From Pontiella desulfatans (GTDB lineage: Bacteria; Verrucomicrobiota; Kiritimatiellia; Kiritimatiellales; Pontiellaceae), in NCBI RefSeq assembly GCF_900890425.1, contig NZ_CAAHFG010000001.1, positions 4,278,001 through 4,342,000 of the forward strand: a stretch of DNA of 64,000 nt, written 5' to 3'. Every line of letters starts with the position of its first letter. The first letter of the stretch is position 1. The translations under genes and the position numbers were made by a program. The notes under the pieces are model-generated. The model worked only from the letters and a program-made list of their open reading frames with translations. It did not search any database and was not told the DNA's origin. Below, one piece after another: positions 1 through 9,160 of this stretch.

Positions 1-470
1 AGCTCCAGCGATGCAAGGTCCACCACCCAGGCCACGGCATGCGGAACGCCGGTGTTCACGAAATCGACCGGCCAATCGAACCCGGTTTCGAGATCCAGTT
101 CCAGCTCCGTCGGTTCGGTCAGCTCCAGACGGATCTGGTTTTCACGAACGGTCGCTTTCACAAGCCCCGCCCCGGTCTCGATGTTCATGGAGGCCGGCGC
201 GATGCCTTGGTCGAAAGCCAGACGGGCGATGCAGCGCGCCCCGTTGCCGCACATATCCTGCTCCCCTCCGTCGGGATTGATGAAACGCATGCGGAAGTCG
301 GCCACATCCGAGGGCTGGATCAAGAGCAAGCCATCGCATCCAATTCCAATGCGCCGGGAAGCGATCCGCCGGACAAACCCCGTGTCGTGCAACGGAAACG
401 ACAGCGAACGGTCGTCGACCATGATGAAGTCGTTACCCGCGCCGTGCATCTTGGTGAAGGGAATCTTCAT
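1..470 (-). CDS. dapF: Diaminopimelate epimerase, partial (3' end outside window)
   Basis: Converts LL- to meso-diaminopimelate for lysine and peptidoglycan synthesis in the cytoplasm. The first ~156 codons are visible, starting MKIPFTKMHGAGNDFIM, the classic DapF N-terminus. The active-site region FINPDGGEQDMCGNGARC places the first catalytic cysteine near residue 74, as expected for the family. The second catalytic cysteine lies beyond the left edge. The start codon overlaps the stop of the preceding DUF4139 gene by 4 bp (ATGA), suggesting translational coupling. Family members are ~275 aa, so roughly the second half is missing only because of the window edge. Confidence 0.93.
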   Translation of the reverse strand, partial: MKIPFTKMHGAGNDFIMVDDRSLSFPLHDTGFVRRIASRRIGIGCDGLLLIQPSDVADFRMRFINPDGGEQDMCGNGARCIARLAFDQGIAPASMNIETGAGLVKATVRENQIRLELTEPTELELDLETGFDWPVDFVNTGVPHAVAWVVDLASLE

Positions 471-2104
471 TCGAGTCCATCGATCTTCATGTCCTTCGGT
501 GCTTCCACGTGGAAGGAGAACGGGATTTCCCATTCCGTTCCGGGCTCCAGCGTCCGGAACCAGCTGATCCGCTGCTCGTCGTCGAGCTTGAGCGAATCGG
601 TGTCCTTCGAATATTTGGGTTCGAGCAATTTAACCTTCAGCCCCTCGCTCCCGGAAATGGGAAGCTGATCCCACACGATGACCTCCTCGGCAACCGAATG
701 GGTATTCTTTACGGTCATCAGGTATTCGTAGGTATGCCGAACGTCCCGTCCGGTGAGACCTTCGCGGCTCTGGTATCTTTTGATGAGCCGATGCTCCACC
801 TTAATGCTTTCGTCCGCACCGAGGAAGATCCAGAACTCCTCCTCCGGAGCAACCAGCTCCATGGTCGAGGTGGTCACGAAGCTGCCATCGAGAAACACAT
901 TGGCCTTCCCTTCAAGGAATGGATGGACTCCCTTGTTGACCGCCTTGGCCTTGAGATAGGCATGCGGATCGACTTTCGGAATCGTGGAGTAGCGGAAGGT
1001 GGATGGGAGCGTCACGCTCGACACGGAAACCCGGTGTTCCACGTTATCGGAAACCACCTCGCTTTCGCCCTTCACTGCGAACACAACCGAAGCCCCTTGG
1101 CGAACAACCTCAGTCTGGCGGGACTGGATGGAGGCGGGGGCTGGTTCCTCCAACTCAAAATCCACGTCCGACACCAACGCATCCCCATATAGATTCGCCG
1201 ACTCATAGGCATTGAACCCAACAGAAAAACTGCCCTTAAGAAAGGCGCCCGACTCGGCCGCCGGCTGCACCATTCGGATGCGCCAGGGTTGCAACTCGGG
1301 ATGGCGCCCGCCGAGACCGGGATTCGCCGTCGAGAGCTTGAGGGCAACATTCGCCCAATCCTCGCCGGTGTTTTGGCGAACGAGGGCAAAATATTTCACC
1401 TCCACATCGCGCGTCTTCGTATCGACGCGAATGTCGTAGGTCGGCACCCATTTGGGACCACGGACGATGTAGGAGAGCTTAAGCTCGGCCTTGCCAGCCG
1501 TCGCCGCCTCCAGATCGACCTCGACCACCCGGCGCTGCTTGCGCGTATCGGCACCGGCGTCGTGGATATCGGCCTGCACTTTCCCCAGGACCTCGCGGAC
1601 TTGCTTGAGTTCACGTTCCGTTTTGCGCAAACCGTCGTCGTATTCCTTGCCCTTGTCCGCGTAGAGCGCCAGCATCTGGCTCCAGCTTTCGGGATCGAGC
1701 TGCGCGTCCCCGGCTTCCTTTTCCGGCGTGTTCGTGACCTTGGCGCCGATCGCTTTCAGCAGTCCCTTGGAATCACCGATGCGAGCAATCCTTTGCAGTA
1801 GAGCCTTTTCCTCATCCAGCAAAGCGGTTTGTTTTTCGTAGAGTTCCTTCCAGGCCTCCTGGGGAATCTCCTTGAAGTTTTCGGTCTTGAAGCGGACGTC
1901 GAGAACGGTGGCCGCACCGGAACCTTCGACCTGGATACCGCGCGAATCGACCGCATCGGGCAAATCCCCGAACACGAGTTTGTTGATTCCCGCCTCCAGT
2001 GGCACCTGCGCCGTGCGCGTTACTTGCGCCCGATCGTTGTAGACGGTCACATCCGTGACCTGCGAAGAAACCGCCAATGCGGCAATTGCGATGATTCCGA
2101 CCAT
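467..2104 (-). CDS. MuiA-like DUF4140/DUF4139 protein
   Basis: 545 aa. The N-terminus is a short hydrophobic signal-like stretch, followed by a DUF4140-type beta domain (residues ~15-80, VTVYNDRAQVTR). A helical, coiled-coil-prone region rich in K/E/L follows (~90-190), then the DUF4139 domain (from ~205, GPKWVPTYDIRVDT) to the end. This is the architecture of 'mucoidy inhibitor A' proteins; their biochemical role is unknown, so no function is assigned. An AGGAGG sits 5 nt before the ATG. It lies downstream of an ExbB/ExbD operon but is separated from it by a strong terminator, and it overlaps dapF. Confidence 0.85.
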   Translation of the reverse strand: MVGIIAIAALAVSSQVTDVTVYNDRAQVTRTAQVPLEAGINKLVFGDLPDAVDSRGIQVEGSGAATVLDVRFKTENFKEIPQEAWKELYEKQTALLDEEKALLQRIARIGDSKGLLKAIGAKVTNTPEKEAGDAQLDPESWSQMLALYADKGKEYDDGLRKTERELKQVREVLGKVQADIHDAGADTRKQRRVVEVDLEAATAGKAELKLSYIVRGPKWVPTYDIRVDTKTRDVEVKYFALVRQNTGEDWANVALKLSTANPGLGGRHPELQPWRIRMVQPAAESGAFLKGSFSVGFNAYESANLYGDALVSDVDFELEEPAPASIQSRQTEVVRQGASVVFAVKGESEVVSDNVEHRVSVSSVTLPSTFRYSTIPKVDPHAYLKAKAVNKGVHPFLEGKANVFLDGSFVTTSTMELVAPEEEFWIFLGADESIKVEHRLIKRYQSREGLTGRDVRHTYEYLMTVKNTHSVAEEVIVWDQLPISGSEGLKVKLLEPKYSKDTDSLKLDDEQRISWFRTLEPGTEWEIPFSFHVEAPKDMKIDGLE

Positions 2105-2154
2105 GATTTCCTCCTAAAGAAGGGTAGAGCTTGCCACAAATGGGCCCGGGGCCA

Positions 2155-2188
2155 AAAACAAAAAAGGCCGCGCAACGTGGCGCGGCCT
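2155..2188 (-). terminator. Rho-independent terminator after the exbD genes
   Basis: On the minus strand an 8-bp perfect GC-rich stem (arms 2166-2173 and 2180-2187, GGCCGCGC/GCGCGGCC) with a 6-nt loop is followed directly by a run of T residues. It lies 27 bp past the stop of the first exbD and before the DUF4139 gene, so it should end or attenuate the TPR-Exb transcript. Confidence 0.85.
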
Positions 2189-2214
2189 TCCGAAACTGAT
2201 TCCCCGGAGAATTG

Positions 2215-2649
2215 CTACATCGACTTGCTGAACGTTAGGCTGTTCACACCGGCGGCGGCGCAGGCGTCCATCACATCGATGATCCGGCGGTGCAATGCAT
2301 CCTGGTGCGGCAACACGTTGACGAAGAACGGCGAGCTTTGCGCAAGGGCGATTTGCTTAAGACCCGCGACCTGCATAACCAAGTCGTCGAGCGTGCGGTC
2401 GTCGTATGAGAAGCGCATGCCTTCGACCTGCACGGAACCGTCGGCGGTGATCTCGATGAGCACCTCCACCGGAATCTCCTGCATATCTTCAACCGCAATG
2501 TTGGCCGGCAACATGAAGCCGATATCGGCCTCCTTCTTGATCAAGGACGCCGTGACCATGAAGTAGATGAGCAGCAGGAAGACGACGTCGATCAACGGCG
2601 CGACTTGAAGCTCAAGTTTAGCGTCTTCGTAATGTTGGTTTAAATTCAT
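2215..2649 (-). CDS. exbD: Biopolymer transport protein ExbD/TolR (copy 1)
   Basis: 144 aa. A short cytoplasmic N-terminus is followed by one membrane helix (about residues 18-38, PLIDVVFLLLIYFMV) carrying the conserved proton-pathway aspartate D21, and then a periplasmic domain. ExbD with ExbB forms the inner-membrane motor that uses proton motive force to energise outer-membrane processes. It is the last of five tightly spaced genes (TPR, TPR, ExbB, ExbD, ExbD), with only 7 bp to the second exbD. Two different ExbD subunits per ExbB occur in other Bacteroidetes/PVC motors. The exact client system is not evident. Confidence 0.92.
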   Translation of the reverse strand: MNLNQHYEDAKLELQVAPLIDVVFLLLIYFMVTASLIKKEADIGFMLPANIAVEDMQEIPVEVLIEITADGSVQVEGMRFSYDDRTLDDLVMQVAGLKQIALAQSSPFFVNVLPHQDALHRRIIDVMDACAAAGVNSLTFSKSM

Positions 2650-2656
2650 GGTTCCC

Positions 2657-3067
2657 CTACTCTTCGAACACGGAATAGATCAAGTCCTGCGCACCGACTT
2701 CGGCGCAGGCAATCGTGACCTTCTCGTTCGTCTTGTATTTCACTTCACCATCGGCACGGATCAATACGCGCAACTCGGGGTTGGCGTTGATTTCCTGCTC
2801 AATGCGCTCCTTGACCTGCTCGATGGTCTTGGGTTCGCGGTCGGAGGCGAGATAGAATGTGTCGTCCTTCTTGACGGTGATCATCAAGCGCCCGGTGGTA
2901 TCTTCCGGAACCTTGGCATAGGCCGCGGCCGGAATCTCCACCTTGGGTTTCTCGTCCACGATCTGAGATGCCACGATAAAGAAAATCAGCAGCAGGAAGA
3001 CCATGTCGATCATGGGCGACATATCCAGCTCTAGATCGTCGCCAATGTCTTTCTGTTCGAGTTTCAT
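2657..3067 (-). CDS. exbD: Biopolymer transport protein ExbD/TolR (copy 2)
   Basis: 136 aa with the same plan as its neighbour: MKLEQKDIGDDLELDMSPMID, a single membrane helix with conserved D21 (MVFLLLIFFIVASQ), and a periplasmic domain. The two copies differ clearly outside the helix, so they are distinct subunits rather than a recent duplication. It lies 30 bp downstream of exbB in the same operon. Confidence 0.92.
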   Translation of the reverse strand: MKLEQKDIGDDLELDMSPMIDMVFLLLIFFIVASQIVDEKPKVEIPAAAYAKVPEDTTGRLMITVKKDDTFYLASDREPKTIEQVKERIEQEINANPELRVLIRADGEVKYKTNEKVTIACAEVGAQDLIYSVFEE

Positions 3068-3097
3068 AGCTTTTGCCTAAATTCCGGTTTTGGAAAA

Positions 3098-3877
3098 CTA
3101 TTTGGATTCCATTTTCTTCAGCGTCTCGAGATCCATGAAGCTGACCGGCTCCTTGCCGGACTGCAGGGCATCGAAAAGGAAGCCAATGTTACGGCCGAGG
3201 GTGGCGAGGGTTTTCTGGAAGCCCTTCTTGAAGAAGAAGAAGAAGAACATGGCCGGAATGGCGATCACCAGGCCGGTCGCCGTTGTAATCAAGGCCTCAC
3301 CAATGTTGGCGGCGAGCAGTTCCGGCTTACCCATGCCCTGCGCACCCATGGTGTGGAAGGCCTTGATCATGCCGGATACCGTACCGAGCAGACCCAACAT
3401 CGGGGAGCTGGCGCCGATGATCGAAAGATAGTCGATCGGCTTCATGAGCTTGGACATCTGCTCGACCGAGGCTTCCTCCACCGACTCCTTCACTTTCTGG
3501 AAATCGATTTCCGCTTCACCATCGAGGCAACGCTCGAGGCCGGCGCCAAAGGTGTTGGCAAACATGGACGGATGCTCGCGGCAGTAGATGAGGGCCTTGA
3601 GGCATTCCTTATCGAGCATCATTTTCAGCAAGCCGGGCATTTGCTCGCTGTGCAGCAGCGTCTTGGGACGAAGCGAAATAAAGTTCTGGATGATGAGCGC
3701 GACCATGAAGAACGAGAATGCGCCGAGCGGGAACATGGCCCAGCCCCCCTGCTTCAACAGGCTCCACAGATCGGTTTTATCCGCCATCGAGGCCGCGGCG
3801 GCAGCTTCGGCATCACCTTGGGCAAAAGCAGCTCCGGCCGCCAAAAGCACAACTGCGGTTAAGATTGTTTTTTTCAT
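3098..3877 (-). CDS. exbB: MotA/TolQ/ExbB proton channel family protein
   Basis: 259 aa from the ATG giving MKKTILTAVVLLAAGAAFAQ. This start is preferred to one 30 nt upstream because it gives a clean Sec signal peptide and is preceded by GGAGG. A long N-terminal extension with a cleavable signal is typical of ExbB proteins from this part of the tree. Further helices are seen at about 45-70, 165-190 and 205-235 (the GLLGTVSGMIKAF region is the family hallmark). It forms the pentameric channel partner of the two ExbD proteins. Confidence 0.9.
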   Translation of the reverse strand: MKKTILTAVVLLAAGAAFAQGDAEAAAAASMADKTDLWSLLKQGGWAMFPLGAFSFFMVALIIQNFISLRPKTLLHSEQMPGLLKMMLDKECLKALIYCREHPSMFANTFGAGLERCLDGEAEIDFQKVKESVEEASVEQMSKLMKPIDYLSIIGASSPMLGLLGTVSGMIKAFHTMGAQGMGKPELLAANIGEALITTATGLVIAIPAMFFFFFFKKGFQKTLATLGRNIGFLFDALQSGKEPVSFMDLETLKKMESK

Positions 3878-3928
3878 GTTTGTTTCCTCCGGTTGGGTCA
3901 GTTTCAAGTGTTTGGTTTCTGGTTTAGA

Positions 3929-4915
3929 TTATTCGGCTTTCTCCGCAGTCTCTTCCACTCCACCGAGTTGGGCGAAGAGCTTGGCGGCATCGCCCGCCGA
4001 GCTGCTGCCTGCGTAGATATTCTTAACCTGGCGGGCCGTGTTCACCGCGGAGTTCGTCATGGCCATGTCCAAGTAAAGATAGGCGCTGAGCAGCTCGGAT
4101 TCCGGCATCCATTCAAGGTCGTTGCCGTGTGCCGCGATGATTTCGGTAACGGTCTGGATCGCCTGCTTGGGCTGACCCTGCGCCTGCATGATGCAGGCTT
4201 GCAGATAGAGCTTCGCCGCTTCGGAGCCGAGCTCGCCACGCAAGGTTTCGGCGGTTTCGAAATCCTTGTCGGCAACGGCGATGAGCGCCAGGTTGGCCTT
4301 GCCCTTCGCCGCGATATCGGAATCGGTGCTGGCTTGGAGGATAGTTGCGGCTTCCCGCACCTTGGCAAGGTCACCCAGTTTGCGGTAGCTCTCCATCAGC
4401 ATGACGGCGACATCCTGCAGGTTGTTCTCGATCGACATATATTCCCCGCGCTCCCGCAGAAGCGGTTCGAGGGCGGCAACCACGGCGGCATAGTCGCCTT
4501 CGTTGTTGGCCTTGGCAATGTTTACGAGAATCGCCTTGAAAATCAGTTCGAGTTTTTCCGCTTTGCCGAGGTTGGGCGTACTGAAGAGCTCGGTAATCTC
4601 CTCGTCGGAGATGGTTTGCTGTTCGCGGTAGAAGTCGAACTCCTCCTTGTTCATGGAAAACGCGAGGCTCTTGATCTTGTCGGCAGGCACGGTCATTTCG
4701 TTCGATCCAGCCGCGAAGGTAAGGTTGCCATCCTTCAACCGCAGAAGATTCACGCGCGCCGTCTTGCCGTTGGAGGTCGTGAGCGTTGTCGGCGTACCCG
4801 GCGCGGGGGCGGCCTCCTCCGTCGCTTGCTGCGCCGACACGGTCGACGCGGCGCAACACAGGAGCATCGCGGAGCATAGGGCATGGAATTTCGAATTACG
4901 GACAGGATTGATCAT
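3929..4915 (-). CDS. Secreted TPR-type protein of the Exb operon
   Basis: 328 aa from the ATG starting MINPVRNSKFHALCSAMLL. A start 39 nt upstream is possible, but it adds a polar leader before the signal peptide (cleavage near STVSAQ). The mature protein is alpha-helical with degenerate tetratricopeptide-like repeats (e.g. NEGDYAAVVAALEPLLRERG). No enzymatic motif is seen. It lies between a giant TPR protein (overlap/adjacency at 4954) and exbB, so it is probably a periplasmic structural partner of the Exb motor. Confidence 0.7.
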   Translation of the reverse strand: MINPVRNSKFHALCSAMLLCCAASTVSAQQATEEAAPAPGTPTTLTTSNGKTARVNLLRLKDGNLTFAAGSNEMTVPADKIKSLAFSMNKEEFDFYREQQTISDEEITELFSTPNLGKAEKLELIFKAILVNIAKANNEGDYAAVVAALEPLLRERGEYMSIENNLQDVAVMLMESYRKLGDLAKVREAATILQASTDSDIAAKGKANLALIAVADKDFETAETLRGELGSEAAKLYLQACIMQAQGQPKQAIQTVTEIIAAHGNDLEWMPESELLSAYLYLDMAMTNSAVNTARQVKNIYAGSSSAGDAAKLFAQLGGVEETAEKAE

Positions 4916-4953
4916 TCGGAGTTCCTTGTTCGAAGTTGGGAGTGCAACGTTCA

Positions 4954-7900
4954 TTATTCCCCCCCCTCGGTAGCGGCAGGTGCATCGGTGGTGGTTTCCG
5001 GTTCGGGCTCGGACTCGACCGAGATGGCAATATTGGTCACGCCGCCGGTTTCGACATAGGCGGCAATCTCGGCCACTTCGGTGGCGCCGAGCACTTCGCG
5101 GGCCTCCTCGGCCTGGGGCAGTTCGTTCACATAGCGGTCGAACAACATGGCACGGTAGGTGTTGCGGCGATCATTCTCGTAGCCGGCGCCGAGTTTCTCG
5201 AGAATCCGGGCACTGGCGAGATAGCCCTCGGCGGCCCAATAGCCGCCTGAATGGCCTTTGTATTGGAAGTAGGCGCGCTGGTAGAAGCCGAACGCCTTCT
5301 TGAGGTTGCCGGCCGCCTCCTCGACCTGCCCCAGCTGGAAGGTGGCCTGCGCCACCGGAGCACCGCGCCACGAGGGAACGTTGAGCAGGTTCATGTTGGC
5401 CGCACGGGCCCCCTCTTCGCCATCGATCTGGCCCTGGTCGAGCCGGATCTGCGCCTTCATGAGCTGCGCCCAGGCCACGTCGTATTCGGTTCCGTAGAGC
5501 GCCTGCGCATCGTTGATGGTCTGCAACGCGCCTTCGAAATCCTTTTCGGCATACTGGCCATAGCCGCGCAACTTGTAGGCCGCACGCATATAGTCGGAAT
5601 CCTCGAACTTGTTGATGAAAATGCGGAGCAGCTCCTCGGCCCGGGAATAGTCCTTCTTGGCGAACGAAGCATCGCAGATGCAGGCCAATACGGGCGGGGA
5701 AGCGTTGTCCAGATTCTCAAGTTCCTTGAGCAGTTGCTGGCCGAGTTCAATCTCGGTCTTGTCGAGTTTGGCCAGCGTGACCCGGAGGCGCAGCTTCAGC
5801 GTTTCGTTGTCGGTTTCCTCGAGCGCGGTGTTCAGATCGTCCTTGAGCTTGGCCTGCAACTCGGTATCGAGATAGATGGAGGAAATCTTGACCAGCTCGG
5901 CAATCATGTCGTCCACCCCGTCCTGGCGGAGGTCGCCGCCGTATTTGGCAATGGCTCCGACATAGGTGTGGACGGCCGCTTCGTATTCCCGTTGCTGGAT
6001 TTTCGTTTTTCCGATCCAGAACAGCGCCTTGGCCACATCGGCCCCGTTTCCGCCCCAGTCGGTTTCATAACGCTCAACCACACGCAGGATTTCGTCGTAT
6101 TTATCTTCCGCCTCGTAGACATCCGCCGCCTGGAAGGTGGCATAGGTGGCCTGGTTGACTTTTTTCGAAGCCACGTATGCGCGGTCGTAGTCGGCCAGCG
6201 CCCGATCGAGGTAGTCGTTTTCCGCATAGACCTCGCCGGCCCCGTAGATGTCGCCGCGCATGCTGCAGGCTTCGGGATAGATGGAGGAATCGGGATAGGT
6301 GTCGATCACATAGGAGAACCGGTCGTGGGCCTCCTTGTATTTTTCCTGGCCGAAGAGACAGATGCCGACCTGGAAGTTGCACTCGTCGACAAACTGCTCG
6401 GTCGGGAACTGTTTGATGTAGCGCTCGAAGTTGGGCTGCGCATCGACATATTTCTGGAGGAACATCTGCGACATGCCATACCAATAGATGCAGTTGGCCT
6501 CCTGGTGGGAACCCGGGAATTCGTCGAGGATGAACTTGAAGCTTTTCTCGGAATCCTCGTATTTCTGCAGCACAAGGTCGGCCACGGCCTGCATGAAGTA
6601 GAGTTCGACATCGTACTTGACGATGGTTTCATCGTTGGTGCGGGTGAACCCGTCCAGATAGGGTTTGAGGGGCTTGAGGGCCGGCCAGTCCTCATGCTTC
6701 TGGTGGTAGCCGGTGATCATGTAGGCGATCTGGCGCGGCGTCATGCCTTTCGGATACTTGCCCATGTAGTCGAAACCGCGTTCTTCGGCCTCCTTGATCT
6801 CGTCCAAGGGTTCGATCAACGTATCGATGATCTCATAGATGGAACGTTCGCCCACCTCGCTTTCCGGGTCGGCGGAAAAGACGATGTCGAAGAACCTAAG
6901 GCCTTCCCAATGGCGCTCGACCGTCTTGTAGAGGTCGGCCATGCGGTACTGGATGTCGAGTTCGTAGGGCGGGAGGTCCTTCAGCGCGATGATGAGGTTT
7001 TCGAGTTCGACCAGCTCCTTCGGTTTCGTGTCCAGCAGGCCGGTTTCGGCATTCTTTTCCTCGGTGGTCGCCTCCTTCTCCTCATCGGCGCCGAACAGCA
7101 GGATATCGTCCGCCGTCAGCTCGGCGCCCTCTTCGGGCGGCAGGCCGAACGCGACGCGCATTTCACGCACCTTGCCCTCCTGGTAGGTCACGAGTTCGTC
7201 GCGCGGGAGGATCATGCGGTAAAGGGGCAGCGCGCTATCGTATTCGCCGGCTTCATAGAGGGCGGCGGCGGCATGCATGAGCGCGAGGTTTACGCGGATG
7301 TCGAAACGGGCATCGGTGCGGTAGAGCTGCGGAACCCATTCCAGGATGCGATCGAACGCCGGGATCTCGATCAGCGCATTGATCACCTGCATAATGGCAT
7401 AGCCCTTGCGCTGGTCGCTTGGCGTGTGCTGGATCACATAGGAGTAGGGATCGATGCACTCCTCCCACTTTTCAAGGTGGTAGTAGGACTCCGCCAGCGT
7501 CATGTTGAGCATCGTCAGCTCTTCCTGCGTATAGTCCGGCTCCGGCTCCTTGTCGTCGAGGGCTTGGAATTTCTCTTCATCATCGTCGCCCTTCACCACC
7601 TTGCGGGCCTCAATCACCGGGTTTTCGTTGTAATAGAGGGCATTGGTGCAGGCCGTTACGCATTCCTCGTAGGCTTCGATTTCGAAATAGCAGGTGGCCA
7701 GCATCTTCATGGCCTGGCGCGGATGCTCGGCCAGCGGGCGGTCGATATATTCCTGCAAAACGGCGGCGGCTTCTTCCAGACGCTCGGCCTTGATGAGCAT
7801 CGTGCCGAGCTTGAAGCGGATATCCTGCGCAATGGCAATCACGCGGGGGGCCTTGGACTCCTCCACCATGCCGAGATACATGTACATCGAGGCGGCGGCG

Positions 7901-8061
7901 TCATCGAACTTGCCCGCCTCCATCGCCTTCATGGCTTCTTTAAGGACTTCGGCAGGCGTTGCCTCATCCTCGGCACGCGACCCCGCCGCAACACCGAGCA
8001 AAACAACAACCAAAAGGAAACGAAGATTAGACCAAATTTTATTCTTATTCACAAAAAGCAT
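4954..8061 (-). CDS. Large periplasmic TPR-repeat protein, operon leader
   Basis: 1035 aa. An N-terminal signal peptide (RFLLVVVLLGVAAGSRAE) is followed by TPR repeats over almost the whole length (e.g. AMEAGKFDDAAASMYMYLG, QKYVDAQPNFERYIKQFP) and an acidic, threonine/proline-rich tail. There is no catalytic motif. As first gene of a TPR-TPR-ExbB-ExbD-ExbD operon it is likely a scaffold linking the inner-membrane motor to the cell envelope. In the original frame its stop overlaps the long-start version of the next gene by 1 base, so translation is probably coupled. The specific function is unknown. Confidence 0.85.
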   Translation of the reverse strand: MLFVNKNKIWSNLRFLLVVVLLGVAAGSRAEDEATPAEVLKEAMKAMEAGKFDDAAASMYMYLGMVEESKAPRVIAIAQDIRFKLGTMLIKAERLEEAAAVLQEYIDRPLAEHPRQAMKMLATCYFEIEAYEECVTACTNALYYNENPVIEARKVVKGDDDEEKFQALDDKEPEPDYTQEELTMLNMTLAESYYHLEKWEECIDPYSYVIQHTPSDQRKGYAIMQVINALIEIPAFDRILEWVPQLYRTDARFDIRVNLALMHAAAALYEAGEYDSALPLYRMILPRDELVTYQEGKVREMRVAFGLPPEEGAELTADDILLFGADEEKEATTEEKNAETGLLDTKPKELVELENLIIALKDLPPYELDIQYRMADLYKTVERHWEGLRFFDIVFSADPESEVGERSIYEIIDTLIEPLDEIKEAEERGFDYMGKYPKGMTPRQIAYMITGYHQKHEDWPALKPLKPYLDGFTRTNDETIVKYDVELYFMQAVADLVLQKYEDSEKSFKFILDEFPGSHQEANCIYWYGMSQMFLQKYVDAQPNFERYIKQFPTEQFVDECNFQVGICLFGQEKYKEAHDRFSYVIDTYPDSSIYPEACSMRGDIYGAGEVYAENDYLDRALADYDRAYVASKKVNQATYATFQAADVYEAEDKYDEILRVVERYETDWGGNGADVAKALFWIGKTKIQQREYEAAVHTYVGAIAKYGGDLRQDGVDDMIAELVKISSIYLDTELQAKLKDDLNTALEETDNETLKLRLRVTLAKLDKTEIELGQQLLKELENLDNASPPVLACICDASFAKKDYSRAEELLRIFINKFEDSDYMRAAYKLRGYGQYAEKDFEGALQTINDAQALYGTEYDVAWAQLMKAQIRLDQGQIDGEEGARAANMNLLNVPSWRGAPVAQATFQLGQVEEAAGNLKKAFGFYQRAYFQYKGHSGGYWAAEGYLASARILEKLGAGYENDRRNTYRAMLFDRYVNELPQAEEAREVLGATEVAEIAAYVETGGVTNIAISVESEPEPETTTDAPAATEGGE

Positions 8062-8479
8062 TAAAAGAATCCCGACAACACCAGTTCAACAACACGTATC
8101 ATACCCGACGGGCAATCTCCCGGTACCACCGAGACCCTCCGGAAACCCAACCATATTGAAACGATACCCCTCTGTATTGATTCATGACCTAGATTTATAA
8201 ATAGAAATGTCAGATATAGGCTTATTGCCCCTCGAAGGGAAGCATCAATTTAAGCAAATAGAATAACAAAATCCCGTTTGGCGTTCGTTCTATAGGGTTC
8301 GGCCCCCACCTGGAAACGTCAGAACCGAAATGGAAAACCCTGCATAAGCAACCGGCACCCCGACACTTACACAGGAACCAAGCACAGCCCCGTGTCCTGC
8401 GGAATCTTGCACAAAACCGTCGGTAATTTTTCCTTTGCAAACCTTTCAGCTCAGACCGGCTCCCTGCCCGACCGTCCAC
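8062..8479. other. Intergenic region, upstream of the TPR-Exb operon
   Basis: 418 bp between hoxW (which ends here) and the start of the TPR-Exb operon. It is AT-richer near 8160-8280. It must hold the operon promoter and a leader of up to ~150 nt, but I see no convincing -35/-10 pair, riboswitch or RNA gene. Only short shadow ORFs are present. Confidence 0.5.
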
Positions 8480-8923
8480 CTAGCGCACGGATTCGACCCA
8501 GTGGCCAAAACATTCCACCGACCGCTCCAGATTGGCCGCCGCCGAGGGAGAAAGATATTCACCGAATTCGTCGAAATCGTACCCGCGAATGGCCATCGCA
8601 AAGGCCTTGGGGGTTCCCCCGAACAATTCCTCGGCCAAGCCGAGCAGCGATTCGGCCGTAATGCTATGGCTGGAGAACCCAACCATGGGAGCCTTCTTTT
8701 CCAGCGGCAGGAAATCGAACGGCTCGGCGGCATCCACCGAGGCGTCGGCAAAGACCACGGTGTCGTACCGCGACACCAATTCGGCATCCTCGATATTCAG
8801 CTGGTAGTTCGACTCCACCGTAACGCCCGGAAGATCCAGGCCCTGGATCCTTTCCGCAAAAGCCGGCCCCAGCCCGTCGTCCAACCGCCCCGGATTCCCA
8901 TAGCCTATGACCAAAGTGCTCAT
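8480..8923 (-). CDS. hoxW: [NiFe]-hydrogenase maturation protease (HoxW type)
   Basis: 147 aa from ATG giving MSTLVIGYGNPGRLDDGLGP. This is the GxGNxxxxDDGxG signature of HycI/HyaD-type endopeptidases that cut the C-terminal peptide from the hydrogenase large subunit after nickel insertion. The in-frame 12-codon extension upstream is rejected because it reads through repeat DNA. Metal-binding acidic residues are present (DDG; D after VVFADAS). It is the expected partner of HoxH, yet lies 4.6 kb downstream of it across an integron and an IS. No good ribosome binding site precedes the start: a 430-bp tandem duplication begins inside this gene and replaces its upstream context. Confidence 0.85.
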   Translation of the reverse strand: MSTLVIGYGNPGRLDDGLGPAFAERIQGLDLPGVTVESNYQLNIEDAELVSRYDTVVFADASVDAAEPFDFLPLEKKAPMVGFSSHSITAESLLGLAEELFGGTPKAFAMAIRGYDFDEFGEYLSPSAAANLERSVECFGHWVESVR

Positions 8924-9160
8924 GAGTGTATTAACCGCATAAGAATGCAAGGAACGCAAAACAATTCATTCTATGAGCGCATCGTAGGTGTAACCCACAT
9001 CGGCCTTGTCGCCGCCGGATTCATCGACGGACAGCAGGTTGCCGGCATCGTCGTAGCCGTAGTCGCGGGTGCGGCTGCCGGGATAGGTGACGAGGCCGAG
9101 GCGGTTGCGGGCGTCGTATGCGTCAACTAAAATGACGCAATGTGCGGGCTGACCCCGCCG
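8731..9160. repeat. 430-bp tandem duplication, copy 1
   Basis: Base-by-base comparison shows 8731-9160 and 9161-9590 are direct, adjacent, gap-free copies with about 15 mismatches (~96.5 % identical by hand count). Each carries the hoxW 5' end, a short linker, an RHS-repeat fragment and the motif TGTGCGGGCTGACCCCGCCG at its end. Confidence 0.93.
8966..9125 (-). pseudogene. RHS-repeat fragment (copy 1)
   Basis: About 53 codons reading VDAYDARNRLGLVTYPGS... YGYDDAGNLLSVDESGG... YTYDALIE then stop. The YDxxGNL and YxYD motifs are diagnostic of RHS/YD repeats. There is no start and no full RHS protein, so this is a relic, directly upstream of hoxW. Confidence 0.8.

Noticed and set aside
5251-8064. 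937-aa open frame on the plus strand
   Set aside because: Antisense shadow of the large TPR gene; low-complexity valine/glycine/leucine-rich translation with no family features.
8280-8420. Weak likeness to SRP RNA (GTCAGAACCGAAATGGAA)
   Set aside because: The GGAA tetraloop closing pairs and the conserved AGCA bulge are missing; no stem could be drawn by eye.
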